Of a stretch of DNA of 64,000 nucleotides, positions 1 through 8,379 are shown in pieces. The notes beneath the pieces are model-generated. The model had not been told where the DNA came from. It ran no database searches and worked only from the letters and a program-made list of their open reading frames with translations. Made by a program: the position numbers and the translations under genes. Within the stretch, counting starts at the first letter, position 1; each line of letters opens with the position of its first letter. The stretch is from Streptomyces cyaneofuscatus (lineage in GTDB: Bacteria > Actinomycetota > Actinomycetes > Streptomycetales > Streptomycetaceae), in NCBI RefSeq assembly GCF_000718135.1, contig NZ_JOEM01000019.1:93057-157056 (forward strand), written 5' to 3'.

Positions 1-281
1 AGGAGCGGGTGATCTCGCCGCTCTCCGGGGAACGGAGACGGGGCCGTGGAATGCCACGGGCCGGGGCGTGATCGCGGGTGTGAACCCCTCATCCCCACAC
101 GCAGTCTCAGAGAAACCTCAACTGACCGGTAATTCCGCCCCCTTCCCCGGGCTCGGGGGCCGCAGCGCCGTCTTACCGCCGGTTTATACGCGTTGCGGGC
201 AGGATGGACGCACACAGTCGGCCTCCCTCGGGGGCCGTTCGCTGTGTGAACCCGTAGAAGGACCTAGGGAAGGACTGCGCT
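1..281. other. Left-edge non-coding region upstream of cutR
   Basis: I see no convincing gene here; the short open frames run against the base-use bias of the neighbours. The stretch is probably the cutR promoter region. The 9-base word TGTGAACCC occurs twice, near positions 79 and 245, the second about 40 bases before the cutR start, so it could be a regulatory repeat. A purine-rich GGAAGGA lies about 7 bases before the GTG start of cutR. Confidence 0.4.
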
Positions 282-935
282 GTGCGCGTACTCGTCGTCG
301 AGGACGAGCAGCTGCTCGCCGATGCGGTGGCCACCGGACTGCGCCGGGAGGCCATGGCCGTCGACGTCGTCTACGACGGTGCCGCGGCTCTGGAGCGCAT
401 CGGGGTCAACGACTACGACGTCGTCGTACTGGACCGGGACCTTCCGCTGGTGCACGGCGACGACGTCTGCCGCAAGATCGTCGAGCTCGGCATGCCCACC
501 CGGGTGCTCATGCTCACCGCCTCCGGTGACGTCAGCGACCGCGTCGAGGGCCTGGAGCTGGGCGCCGACGACTATCTGCCCAAGCCCTTCGCCTTCAGTG
601 AGCTGACCGCCCGGGTCCGCGCGCTGGGCCGCCGTACGACGGTGGCGCTGCCGCCCGTCCTGGAGCGGGCCGGCATCAAGCTCGACCCGAACCGGCGCGA
701 GGTCTTCCGGGACGAGGTGGAGATCCAGCTCGCCCCCAAGGAGTTCGCGGTGCTGGAGGTCCTGATGCGCAGCGAGGGCGCCGTCGTCTCGGCGGAGCAG
801 CTGCTGGAGAAGGCCTGGGACGAGAACACCGACCCCTTCACCAACGTGGTGCGGGTCACGGTCATGACGCTCCGCCGCAAGCTCGGCGAACCGCCCGTCA
901 TCGTCACCGTGCCGGGCTCCGGATACCGGATCTGA
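282..935 (+). CDS. cutR: CutR, OmpR-family response regulator
   Basis: Response regulator of the CutRS two-component system, a DNA-binding transcription factor acting in the cytoplasm. The 217 residues are an N-terminal receiver domain (about 1-115) and a C-terminal OmpR-type winged helix (about 125-217). The phospho-acceptor is Asp51 in VVLDRDLPL, and the KPF lysine motif follows near residue 101. The GTG start has a GGAAGGA ribosome site just upstream. The CutS sensor kinase begins 5 bases after the stop, so the two are co-transcribed. The length and the LDRDLP signature match Streptomyces CutR. The family is linked to secretion stress and envelope protein quality control; that role is known from the family and not shown here. 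Confidence 0.9.
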   Translation: MRVLVVEDEQLLADAVATGLRREAMAVDVVYDGAAALERIGVNDYDVVVLDRDLPLVHGDDVCRKIVELGMPTRVLMLTASGDVSDRVEGLELGADDYLPKPFAFSELTARVRALGRRTTVALPPVLERAGIKLDPNRREVFRDEVEIQLAPKEFAVLEVLMRSEGAVVSAEQLLEKAWDENTDPFTNVVRVTVMTLRRKLGEPPVIVTVPGSGYRI

Positions 936-940
936 GGACC

Positions 941-2182
941 ATGGCCGCCACCCCGCCGCCCTCCACGGCGCCCCCCAAGCCCACCTGGGAGCCCAAGCAG
1001 CAGGAGCCCCCGTACCCCTGGCTGCGCCCGACCATCCGGATACGGCTCACGCTGCTGTACGGCGGGATGTTCCTGATCGCGGGCATCCTGCTGCTCTCGA
1101 TCATCTACATGCTGGCCGCGCAGGCCCTCCACGACGCGGGGAGCCTGGAGTTCAAGGTCGGCGGCAACAACGTGCTGATCGCGAGCGACACCTGTCCGCA
1201 GCTCGGCGCCGCGACCAACAACGACCAGCTGAACGAGACCATCAAGGCGTGCACGGCGGCACAGCGGCAGCACGCGCTGGACAGCCTGCTGAACCGGGCG
1301 CTCCTCGCCCTGGTCGGCCTCAGCGTGATCGCCTTCGCCTTCGGCTACGCCATGGCCGGACGCGTCCTCTCGCCGCTCGGCCGGATCACCCGGACCGCAC
1401 GCCGGGTGGCCGGCACGGACCTCACCCGGCGGATCGAGCTGGACGGCCCGGACGACGAGCTCAAGGAGCTTGCTGACACCTTCGACGACATGCTGGACCG
1501 GCTGGAGCGGGCGTTCACCGCGCAGCAGCGGTTCGTCGGCAACGCCTCGCACGAGCTGCGCACCCCGCTGGCGATCAACCGCACGCTGCTGGAGGTCCAT
1601 CTCTCCGATCCGGAGGCACCACCGGAGCTCCAGCAGCTCGGGAAGACGCTGCTGGCCACCAACGAACGCAGTGAGCAGCTGGTCGAGGGGCTGCTGCTGC
1701 TGGCCCGCAGCGACAACCAGATCGTGGAGCGCAAACCGGTCGACCTCGCCGAGGTCGCCGACCGTGCCATCGACCAGGCCAGGGCGGAGGCGGTGGCGCG
1801 GAAGGTGGAGATCCGCGGTGAGCGGTCGGCCGCCGTCGTGCAGGGCAACGGGGTCCTGCTGGAGCGGATCGCGCTGAACCTCGTACAGAACGCCGTGCGC
1901 TACAACGTGGCCGAGGACGGCTGGGTGGAGGTCGAGACCTCCCTCCAGCCCGGCCAGGCCCTGCTGGTCGTCTCGAACACCGGCCCCGTGGTGCCGGCGT
2001 ACGAGATCGACAATCTCTTCGAGCCCTTCCGGCGGCTGCGTACGGAGCGGACGGGCAGCGACAAGGGGGTCGGACTCGGCCTGTCGATCGCACGATCCGT
2101 CGCGCGGGCCCACGGAGGCCGTATCATCGCGGAGCCCCGCGAAGGCGGCGGTCTCGTGATGCGCGTCACCCTGCCGGTCTGA
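941..2182 (+). CDS. cutS: CutS, sensor histidine kinase
   Basis: Membrane sensor kinase that should phosphorylate CutR. It has a proline-rich cytoplasmic N-terminus, a first membrane segment at about 34-56, an extracellular loop of about 70 residues and a second membrane segment at about 125-147. HAMP, the HisKA box with His204 in ASHELRTPL, and an HATPase_c domain follow (N box LNLVQNAVRYN, G boxes GVGLGLSIA). The extracellular loop contains exactly two cysteines, Cys85 and Cys104. In CutS proteins such a pair is thought to sense redox state or disulfide formation outside the cell. The ATG start lies 5 bases after cutR. Confidence 0.9.
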   Translation: MAATPPPSTAPPKPTWEPKQQEPPYPWLRPTIRIRLTLLYGGMFLIAGILLLSIIYMLAAQALHDAGSLEFKVGGNNVLIASDTCPQLGAATNNDQLNETIKACTAAQRQHALDSLLNRALLALVGLSVIAFAFGYAMAGRVLSPLGRITRTARRVAGTDLTRRIELDGPDDELKELADTFDDMLDRLERAFTAQQRFVGNASHELRTPLAINRTLLEVHLSDPEAPPELQQLGKTLLATNERSEQLVEGLLLLARSDNQIVERKPVDLAEVADRAIDQARAEAVARKVEIRGERSAAVVQGNGVLLERIALNLVQNAVRYNVAEDGWVEVETSLQPGQALLVVSNTGPVVPAYEIDNLFEPFRRLRTERTGSDKGVGLGLSIARSVARAHGGRIIAEPREGGGLVMRVTLPV

Positions 2183-2587
2183 GAGGCTGCACGGTGTGAT
2201 TCTGCACCGAATCTTCATGTTCGCTTTGGGCGGAATTTTCAGGACCCGTTCCCGGGCGGGTCGTGTGTGATCGATCACAGGGCCCGTTTTCGGGTCATCC
2301 ACTCTCCGTGATCGCGCGTCGTTCGGAAAGCCGGTAATCGTCCGGGTTTTCGGAGGGGGTTATCACGGGAAGTACACGGGGTGGCGCCTGTGAACTGCAC
2401 AGTCGGGACCGTGTACGGTCCCCATCGCCACCCAAGCCGAGCCTCGCCGAGGCGGCCGGTTGGGTGTCGATTGAGTAACAGACCTTGATGTGAGGCAAAA
2501 TCTCCGCCTCAGGTCGGGCACAAGTCCGGCCTCTCACGCGTTACGTGCGCTGAGACACCCGTAGACACCCAAGAGGGGGAGAGCGAC
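2183..2587. promoter_or_regulatory. 405-base intergenic region with a palindrome, upstream of the DUF4193 gene
   Basis: No gene is supported here. The region is less GC-rich than the flanking genes and probably carries the promoter of the following DUF4193 gene. Visible elements are a perfect 14-base palindrome TGTGATCGATCACA at 2266-2279 and a short dyad GCCTCG-C-CGAGGC near 2441-2453. A weak sigma70-like pair, TTGAGT at 2471-2476 and CAAAAT at 2496-2501, has a long 19-base spacer. A GAGGGGGAGAG ribosome site precedes the ATG at 2588. No strong terminator for cutS is seen. Confidence 0.45.
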
Positions 2588-2884
2588 ATGGCAACGGATT
2601 ACGACACCCCACGCAAGACCGACGACGACGTGGACCAGGACAGCCTCGAAGAGCTCAAGGCTCGTCGGAGCGACAAGACGGCATCCGCCGTCGACGTCGA
2701 CGAATTCGACGCGGCCGAAGGCCTCGAGCTGCCCGGCGCGGACCTCTCCAACGAGGAGCTGGCCGTCCGGGTCCTGCCCAAGCAGGCCGATGAGTTCACC
2801 TGCATGAGCTGCTTCCTGGTGCACCACCGCAGCCAGCTGGCCCGCGAGAAGAACGGTCAGCCCATCTGCCGCGACTGCGACTGA
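2588..2884 (+). CDS. DUF4193 family protein with zinc-ribbon-like cysteines
   Basis: Small acidic soluble protein of 98 residues belonging to the actinobacterial DUF4193 family, whose function is unknown. The C-terminus carries two CxxC pairs (CMSC and CRDC, 19 residues apart), consistent with a small zinc-binding fold. The first 60 residues are rich in Asp and Glu and look disordered. A strong ribosome site (GAGGGGGAGAG) precedes the ATG, which suggests high expression. A membrane protein gene follows after 13 bases, so the two may be co-transcribed. Confidence 0.8.
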   Translation: MATDYDTPRKTDDDVDQDSLEELKARRSDKTASAVDVDEFDAAEGLELPGADLSNEELAVRVLPKQADEFTCMSCFLVHHRSQLAREKNGQPICRDCD

Positions 2885-2897
2885 GGTCGGGTCGGCC

Positions 2898-3854
2898 ATG
2901 GCAGGCGACACACCGTTCCGGAAGCGGCGCCCCTGGCGTCGGCACGGGCCGGAGGCGAACGAGGGCGGCCCAGGCCCGGCAGCAGGCGTCAGCCCGTCTG
3001 CCGAGCGGTCCGCCGCCCTGCCGGACCCCTCCGGTGTTTCCGGTACCTCCGACGACGAGCGGGGCCGTTCGGCCTCGCTCGAAGTGGCGGGGGCGGCAGA
3101 CCTGCCGGACCGGAGCGGAGAGAGTGACCAGGCGGAGCCCACGACCGGGGCAGGCCGCCTGCACGCAGTGAAACGGGGGGTGCGCAAGGGCGGGGAGAGC
3201 GCCCGTGCCCTGGCCGGCCAGCTGGCCGACCGGATCATCGAAACAGCTCCCCGCGTCCCGGTGCGCGATCTCGCCACCCTGCGCAAGCAGTTCCCCGGGC
3301 TGGGGCCCGAGGAGCTCGCCGACAAGCTGGTGGCGGGCGCGAGCCGGGCCAGCGCCACCGTCGGCGCGGGCATCGGAGCGGCCGCCATGCTGCCCGTACC
3401 GCCCGCCATGCTCGCCGAGCTGGCGGCCGAGGTCACCGGCGTCGCCGCGGTCGAGATGAAGCTCGTCGCCGAGCTCCACGAGGTCTACGGCCTCCGCCCG
3501 CCGGGCAACCTCGCCCAGCGCTCCACCGCGTATCTGACGTCCTGGACCGAGGAGCGCGGCATCGACGTCACCCGGCCCACCACACTCAACGCGGCCCTGG
3601 GCGGCCAGATGAAGCGCGAGCTGCGCCAGCAGATCACCAAGCGCATGGCCCGCAATCTGCCCAACCTGATCCCGTTCATGATCGGCGCCGCCGTCGGCGC
3701 CACGATGAACCGCCGCGACACCCGCAAGCTCGCCGACCGGATCAGGAACGACCTGCGCAGGCAGCAGATCCCCTGGGACCGGCTCGCCGAGCTGCCCCCG
3801 CTGGAGCGGCCCGCCGTACCGGTGGTGCTGCCCAAGGAGATCGAGGGGGCCTGA
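2898..3854 (+). CDS. EcsC-like membrane-associated protein
   Basis: Protein of 318 residues. The first 90 residues are Pro/Gly/Glu-rich and likely disordered. The rest has two hydrophobic segments, around 155-180 (AGIGAAAMLPVPPAML) and 255-270 (LIPFMIGAAVGATMN), separated by charged helices. The pattern of a hydrophobic PVP helix, a YGL motif, a second glycine-rich helix followed by N, and a basic C-terminal helix resembles the EcsC family. Function is unknown. The ATG lies 13 bases after the DUF4193 gene. The next gene is convergent, with a gap of only 18 bases and no visible hairpin. Confidence 0.6.
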   Translation: MAGDTPFRKRRPWRRHGPEANEGGPGPAAGVSPSAERSAALPDPSGVSGTSDDERGRSASLEVAGAADLPDRSGESDQAEPTTGAGRLHAVKRGVRKGGESARALAGQLADRIIETAPRVPVRDLATLRKQFPGLGPEELADKLVAGASRASATVGAGIGAAAMLPVPPAMLAELAAEVTGVAAVEMKLVAELHEVYGLRPPGNLAQRSTAYLTSWTEERGIDVTRPTTLNAALGGQMKRELRQQITKRMARNLPNLIPFMIGAAVGATMNRRDTRKLADRIRNDLRRQQIPWDRLAELPPLERPAVPVVLPKEIEGA

Positions 3855-3872
3855 CCGGCTTCCGTAAGGCTC

Positions 3873-4331
3873 TCAGGCCGCCGGAACCGCCGTCAGCGCC
3901 GCCGCCAGGCCCTTCGGGTCCCGGGTGGAGAGGAAGACGTACGGAGTCGGGTCCTGCGGATCCATGACCTCCACCCGCACCGCCGTCCCCACATAGCTGC
4001 GCAGCAGCATGAAGGCGCGCGCGTCCGCCTTGTGCGTGCGCCAGGCGTACGCATCCTCGGCGTCCAGCACCTCGGGCTCCCCGAGCGCCGAGAGCGGAAT
4101 GCGGGCGTCCCCCGCCACCAGCGCCCCGGCCACCACCCGGATCCGGGCGGAGCCGTAACTGCTCACCGCGGCCGCGGCGGCCGCCGTGCCGCCGACCAGC
4201 CCGGCGAGCATCGGCAGGGCCCCGAGCGGCAGAAGCATCAGCGCACAGGCGACACCGATCCCGAAGGCGATGAACCACCAGGAACGGGGAGCGGTGAGAC
4301 GTTCGTCGAAGGGCGGTGCGGAAGGCTGCAT
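3873..4331 (-). CDS. DUF3093 family membrane protein
   Basis: Predicted membrane protein of 152 residues of the DUF3093 family, function unknown. The sequence starts PPFDERLTAPRSWW and then has two adjacent hydrophobic stretches (about 18-65) forming a helical hairpin. A soluble C-terminal half with beta-rich character follows. I placed the start at the ATG at 4331 because the longer in-frame extension (12 residues, CRSRRAKLG) lacks family character and would intrude on the promoter of the divergent thioesterase gene. The gene is divergent from the thioesterase with about 58 bases between starts. Confidence 0.75.
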   Translation of the reverse strand: MQPSAPPFDERLTAPRSWWFIAFGIGVACALMLLPLGALPMLAGLVGGTAAAAAAVSSYGSARIRVVAGALVAGDARIPLSALGEPEVLDAEDAYAWRTHKADARAFMLLRSYVGTAVRVEVMDPQDPTPYVFLSTRDPKGLAAALTAVPAA

Positions 4332-4389
4332 GGGGCCAAGCTTGGCACGGCGGGACCGGCACACCGCCGCGCGGGTAAGGTCTGCGCCT

Positions 4390-4974
4390 GTGAGTGGAAC
4401 ATCAGCAGCTCTGACACCCCCGGCCGACGCCGTCGCCCCGGTCCGGCACCCTGACGCCCCCGCCCCCGGGGAACTCCTCGGCGCGCACTACGAGCACTGT
4501 TTCGGCTGCGGCGAGGGGCAGCCGCACGGCCTGCACCTGGCGGCGCGGGCCGGCGAGGGCGTGAGCGTGACCGCCGAGTTCACCGTCAGGCCCGCCCACC
4601 AGGGCGCCCCCGGCCTCGCCCACGGCGGCGTGCTCGCCACGGCGCTGGACGAGACGCTCGGCTCGCTGAACTGGCTGCTGCGCACAATCGCGGTGACCGG
4701 ACGGCTGGAGACCGACTTCGTGCGCCCCGTCCCGGTGGACACCGTGCTGCACCTCGACGCGCGCATCACCGCCGTGCACGGCCGGAAGATCTACTCCACG
4801 GCCACCGGCCGGATCGGCGGCCCCGAGGGCCCCGTCGCGGTGCGGGCCGACGCCCTGTTCATCGAGGTCAAGGTGGACCACTTCATCGAGAACGGGCGGC
4901 CCGCCGAGATCCAGGCGGCCATGGCCGACCCGGACCAGGTCAAGCGTGCCCGAGCCTTCGAGGTGAACCCCTGA
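4390..4974 (+). CDS. PaaI/hotdog-fold acyl-CoA thioesterase
   Basis: Hotdog-fold protein of 194 residues of the PaaI/YiiD thioesterase group, which hydrolyses acyl-CoA thioesters; the substrate is unknown. The signature is AHGGVLATALDETLG near residues 77-91, with the HGG loop and the catalytic-type acidic residue on the long hotdog helix. A CFGCGEGQPHG motif near residue 38 is typical of the subgroup that begins HCFGCG. I chose GTG 4390 because the upstream extension overlaps the divergent DUF3093 gene and lacks similarity. The stop overlaps the dut start by ATGA, so translation is coupled. Confidence 0.8.
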   Translation: MSGTSAALTPPADAVAPVRHPDAPAPGELLGAHYEHCFGCGEGQPHGLHLAARAGEGVSVTAEFTVRPAHQGAPGLAHGGVLATALDETLGSLNWLLRTIAVTGRLETDFVRPVPVDTVLHLDARITAVHGRKIYSTATGRIGGPEGPVAVRADALFIEVKVDHFIENGRPAEIQAAMADPDQVKRARAFEVNP

Positions 4975-5501
4975 TGCGCAGCCCCGTCGACGTACTGATC
5001 CGCCTGCTCGACCCGGACGTGCCGATTCCGGCGTACGGACACCCGGGGGACGCCGGGGCCGACCTGGTGACCACCGAGGCCGCCGAACTCGCCCCCGGCG
5101 AGCGCGTGGTGCTGCCCACCGGGGTCTCGATCGCCCTGCCCGACGGGTACGCCGCCTTCGTGCACCCCCGCTCCGGCCTCGCGGCCCGCTGCGGAGTGGC
5201 CCTCGTGAATGCCCCAGGGACGGTTGATGCCGGGTACCGTGGGGAGATCAAGGTGATTGTGGTCAACCTGGATCCGCGCGAGAGCGTGCGATTCGAACGG
5301 TTCGACCGGATTGCCCAACTGGTTGTCCAGCAGGTCGAGAAGGTGCGCTTCCACGAGGTGGCGGAACTTCCCGGCTCGGCGCGGGCCGAAGGGGGCTTCG
5401 GGTCCACCGGCGGCCACGCGGCGGTGGACGTCGCCGAGGGCGGGATCACCCACGGTGGGAACAGCTACGCTTCGGTCGTATCCGACCGGGAAGGACAGTG
5501 A
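4974..5501 (+). CDS. dut: dUTPase (deoxyuridine triphosphate nucleotidohydrolase)
   Basis: Hydrolyses dUTP to dUMP and pyrophosphate, keeping uracil out of DNA and supplying dUMP for thymidylate synthesis. All trimeric dUTPase motifs are visible: HPGDAGADL (motif 1), HPRSGLAAR (motif 2), NAPGTVDAGYRGEI (motif 3, with the catalytic Asp), RFDRIAQLV (motif 4) and RAEGGFGSTG (motif 5, the C-terminal arm). The length of 175 residues is normal. The start overlaps the thioesterase stop, and the DUF3710 gene starts 1 base after the stop, so this is one operon. Confidence 0.95.
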   Translation: MRSPVDVLIRLLDPDVPIPAYGHPGDAGADLVTTEAAELAPGERVVLPTGVSIALPDGYAAFVHPRSGLAARCGVALVNAPGTVDAGYRGEIKVIVVNLDPRESVRFERFDRIAQLVVQQVEKVRFHEVAELPGSARAEGGFGSTGGHAAVDVAEGGITHGGNSYASVVSDREGQ

Positions 5502-5502
5502 C

Positions 5503-6270
5503 GTGTTCGGACGTCGCAAGAAGAGTGGTTCCGCCGAGGACGCGGCGGACGAGGTGCGCGAGACCGAGCAGGTCGCCGACGAGGGCACCGACGGGGCCGC
5601 CGCAGGCGCCCGGCGGTCGAACCTTCCGCCGGCCCCCCGGCCCGACGGGCCCTGGGACCTCTCCGAGGTCTCCCAGCCCGGCGAGGGCCGGGTCGACCTG
5701 GGCGGCATCTTCGTGCCCGGTGTCGAGGGCATGGAGCTGAGGGTCGAGGTGGCCGGGGACGCGATCGTCGCCGCCACCGTCGTGCTCCGCGACAGCGCGG
5801 TCCAGCTGCAGGCCTTCGCGGCCCCCAAGCGGCAGGGCATCTGGGGCGAGGTCCGCGAGGAGATCGCCTCCGGCATCACCCAGCAGGGCGGCATCATCGA
5901 CGAGGTCGAGGGCCCGCTGGGCTGGGAGCTGCGCGCGCAGGTCCCCGTACAGCTCCCGGACGGCACCAACGGTGTCCAGCTGGTGCGCTTCGTCGGCGTC
6001 GACGGCCCCCGCTGGTTCCTGCGCGGAGTCATCTCCGGCCAGGGCGCGGTCCAGCCGGAGGCCGCGGGCCTGCTGGAGACGATCTTCCGGGACACCGTGG
6101 TGGTCCGCGGAGAGGGCCCGATGGCCCCCCGCGACCCGATCGTCCTGAAGCTCCCCAACGACGCCCAGATGGTGCCCGAGGGTGTCCAGCAGGAGGAGCA
6201 GGAGGGCTCGAAGTTCTCCGGCGGCATGGGCCAGCTCCAGCGCGGACCGGAGATCACCGAGGTCCGCTAG
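5503..6270 (+). CDS. DUF3710 family protein
   Basis: Soluble protein of 255 residues of the actinobacterial DUF3710 family, a conserved neighbour of dut; function unknown. The first 45 residues are charged (FGRRKKSG) and probably disordered. The rest is an alpha/beta core with conserved stretches such as LGGIFVPGVEGMELR and GPRWFLRGVISG. I chose GTG 5503, one base after the dut stop, because this start gives the family's usual FGRRKK beginning; an upstream extension would lie inside dut. The gene ends before a strong hairpin at 6303-6345. Confidence 0.8.
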   Translation: MFGRRKKSGSAEDAADEVRETEQVADEGTDGAAAGARRSNLPPAPRPDGPWDLSEVSQPGEGRVDLGGIFVPGVEGMELRVEVAGDAIVAATVVLRDSAVQLQAFAAPKRQGIWGEVREEIASGITQQGGIIDEVEGPLGWELRAQVPVQLPDGTNGVQLVRFVGVDGPRWFLRGVISGQGAVQPEAAGLLETIFRDTVVVRGEGPMAPRDPIVLKLPNDAQMVPEGVQQEEQEGSKFSGGMGQLQRGPEITEVR

Positions 6271-6302
6271 CGGTACAGAGCGGTACGTCACCACAGCATC
6301 GC

Positions 6303-6345
6303 GGCCGGTGGGCCGCACCCCTGCCCGGGGTGCGGCCCACCGGCC
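6303..6345 (+). terminator. Strong hairpin terminator after the dut-DUF3710 operon
   Basis: Perfect 19-base inverted repeat (arms 6303-6321 and 6327-6345) with a 5-base TGCCC loop, followed by TTTCC. It lies 32 bases past the DUF3710 stop and separates that operon from the kdp operon. Confidence 0.85.
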
Positions 6346-6537
6346 TTTCCGCGTCTCCCGTCCCGTCCCGGCCCGGTCCGCCGGCCGAGGGCGCGTATGG
6401 GGCGCGTATCGGGCACGTACGAGGAACATCAAGAGCCGGGCCGCTGCCGTAAGGAGACTGTCAACGCCGCTGGTGGGAGCCGTTCTCGGCGGTTTGCTCA
6501 GGGGGTCCGAGAAACCGAACCTCCCTAGGAGCACACG

Positions 6538-6621
6538 ATGGCCGACCTGGCCTTCGTCGCCACCACGATCGCGGTCTTCGCGCTGGTGGCCCTCATCGCC
6601 CGAGCGGTGGGCAAGCTGTGA
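6538..6621 (+). CDS. Small single-span membrane peptide preceding KdpF
   Basis: A 27-residue peptide, mostly one hydrophobic helix (AFVATTIAVFALVALIA) followed by a basic RAVGK end, like a miniature inner-membrane subunit. The ATG has a good AGGAG site 6 bases upstream. The stop overlaps the GTG of kdpF (GTGA), so translation is coupled to kdpF. Position and shape suggest a second small accessory peptide of the Kdp pump, parallel to KdpF; this is inference. It is too short for ordinary gene callers. Confidence 0.7.
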   Translation: MADLAFVATTIAVFALVALIARAVGKL

Positions 6622-6707
6622 CCGCCGAGAACACCGTCGGCCTGATCGTGGCCGTCGCCCTGCTGGGCTACCTCGTCCTCGCCCTCCTCCACCCGGAGAG
6701 GTTCTGA
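6618..6707 (+). CDS. kdpF: KdpF, small subunit of the K+-transporting ATPase
   Basis: A 29-residue single-span peptide: a hydrophobic helix ([18 protein letters not shown]) ending HPERF, the usual KdpF C-terminus. KdpF is a lipid-like stabiliser of the KdpABC complex in the cytoplasmic membrane. The GTG start overlaps the stop of the preceding 27-residue peptide, and kdpA begins 7 bases after its stop. Confidence 0.85.
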   Translation: MTAENTVGLIVAVALLGYLVLALLHPERF

Positions 6708-6714
6708 GCCCGAG

Positions 6715-8379
6715 ATGAGCCCCTTCCTCGCCGGTCTGCTCCAGCTGCTCGCCCTGGTCGCGGCACTGGGCCTGGCCTACCGTCCCCTCGGCGACCACAT
6801 GGCCCGGGTCTACACCTCCACCCGCCACCTGCGGGCCGAGAGGTGGATCTACCGGGCCATCGGCGCCGACCCGTCGGCCGAGATGCGCTGGCCCGCCTAT
6901 CTGCGCGCGGTCCTCGCCTTCTCCTTCGTCGGCGTCCTGCTCCTCTACGCGCTCCAGCGGGCGCAGGGTCTCCTGCCCGGCTCCCTGGGCTTCGCCTCGA
7001 TCGACCCCGACCAGGCGTTCAACACCGCCGCCTCCTTCGTCACCAACACCAACTGGCAGTCGTACGCCGGTGAACAGGCCATGGGCCACCTCGTGCAGAC
7101 CGGCGGCCTGGCGGTGCAGAACTTCGTCTCCGCCGCCGTCGGCATGGCCGTCGCCGTGGCCCTCGTACGCGGCTTCGCCCGGACCCGCACCGGGGAGCTC
7201 GGCAACTTCTGGACCGACCTGGTGCGCGGCACCGTACGCGTCCTGCTGCCGATATCCGTGGCCGGCGCCCTGGCCCTGGTCGCCTGCGGGGCCGTCCAGA
7301 ACTTCTCCGGCATCCACGGCGTCGGCCAGTTCCTCGGCACCACCCAGCAATGGAACGGCGGCGCCGTCGCCTCGCAGGAGGCCATCAAGGAACTGGGCAC
7401 CAACGGCGGCGGCTACTTCAACGCCAACTCCGCCCACCCCTTCGAGAACCCCACACCGCTCTCCAACCTGTTCCAGATCTTCCTCATCCTGCTCATCCCG
7501 ACCGCGCTGACCCGCACCTTCGGCCGGATGACCGGTTCGCTGAAGCAGGGGTACGCGCTCCTCGCCACGATGGCGGTCATCTGGACCGGCTTCACGGCGC
7601 TGATGCTGTGGACCGAATCCGCCCACCGGGGAGCGGCCTTCGAGATCGCGGGCGGTGCCATGGAGGGCAAGGAGACCCGCTTCGGGATCGCCGGCTCGGC
7701 GCTCTTCGCGGTCGCCACGACGCTGACCTCGACCGGAGCGGTGAACTCCTTCCACTCCTCGTACACCGGGTTCGGCGGCGGCATCACGATGCTGGGCATG
7801 CAGCTCGGCGAGATCGCCCCCGGCGGGGTCGGCTCCGGTCTCTACGGCATGCTGATCATGGCGGTCATCGCGGTGTTCATCGCCGGTCTCATGGTCGGAC
7901 GGACCCCGGAGTACCTGGGCAAGAAGATCGGCATCCGGGAGATCAAGCTCGCCGCCTGCTACCTCCTCGTCACCCCGGCGCTGGTCCTCGGCCTCACCGC
8001 CGTGGCCATGGCCCTGCCCACGCCCCGCGAGTCGATGGCGAACGCGGGACCGCACGGCTTCTCCGAGATCCTCTACGCCTACACCTCGGCCGCCAACAAC
8101 AACGGCTCCGCCTTCGCCGGGCTGGCCGCCGACACCCCGTGGTTCAACACCACCCTCGGCATCGCGATGCTGCTCGGCCGCTTCCTGCCGATCGTCCTCG
8201 TCCTGGCCCTGGCCGGCTCACTGGCCGAACAGAGGTCCGTCCCCGCCACCAACGGCACCCTCAGCACCCACAAGCCGCTGTTCAGCGGGGTGCTCCTCGC
8301 CACGATCCTGATCGTCACCGGACTCACCTACTTCCCGGCCCTGGCACTGGGCCCGCTGGCTGAAGGGCTCGCGTCATGA
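6715..8379 (+). CDS. kdpA: KdpA, K+-binding channel-like subunit
   Basis: Potassium-binding and translocating subunit of the high-affinity KdpFABC pump, in the cytoplasmic membrane. At 554 residues it has normal length. The four pore-loop segments of the K+ selectivity filter are visible: [37 protein letters not shown] and [11 protein letters not shown]. Many hydrophobic segments fit the usual ten helices. The stop overlaps the kdpB start by ATGA. Upstream lie kdpF and a second tiny membrane peptide. Confidence 0.97.
   Translation: MSPFLAGLLQLLALVAALGLAYRPLGDHMARVYTSTRHLRAERWIYRAIGADPSAEMRWPAYLRAVLAFSFVGVLLLYALQRAQGLLPGSLGFASIDPDQAFNTAASFVTNTNWQSYAGEQAMGHLVQTGGLAVQNFVSAAVGMAVAVALVRGFARTRTGELGNFWTDLVRGTVRVLLPISVAGALALVACGAVQNFSGIHGVGQFLGTTQQWNGGAVASQEAIKELGTNGGGYFNANSAHPFENPTPLSNLFQIFLILLIPTALTRTFGRMTGSLKQGYALLATMAVIWTGFTALMLWTESAHRGAAFEIAGGAMEGKETRFGIAGSALFAVATTLTSTGAVNSFHSSYTGFGGGITMLGMQLGEIAPGGVGSGLYGMLIMAVIAVFIAGLMVGRTPEYLGKKIGIREIKLAACYLLVTPALVLGLTAVAMALPTPRESMANAGPHGFSEILYAYTSAANNNGSAFAGLAADTPWFNTTLGIAMLLGRFLPIVLVLALAGSLAEQRSVPATNGTLSTHKPLFSGVLLATILIVTGLTYFPALALGPLAEGLAS

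Noticed and set aside
2266..2279. Canonical Crp site at the TGTGATCGATCACA palindrome
   Set aside because: Centre spacing is 4 bases rather than 6, so it does not fit the usual Crp consensus; kept only as an unassigned palindrome.
572..2302. Long minus-strand open frame opposite cutS
   Set aside because: Mirror frame of a high-GC gene; no family motifs, and the plus strand holds a clear histidine kinase.
5446..8055. 869-codon minus-strand frame over DUF3710, the 6.3-kb terminator and kdpA
   Set aside because: Runs through a perfect terminator hairpin and opposite two clear genes; composition is low-complexity shadow.
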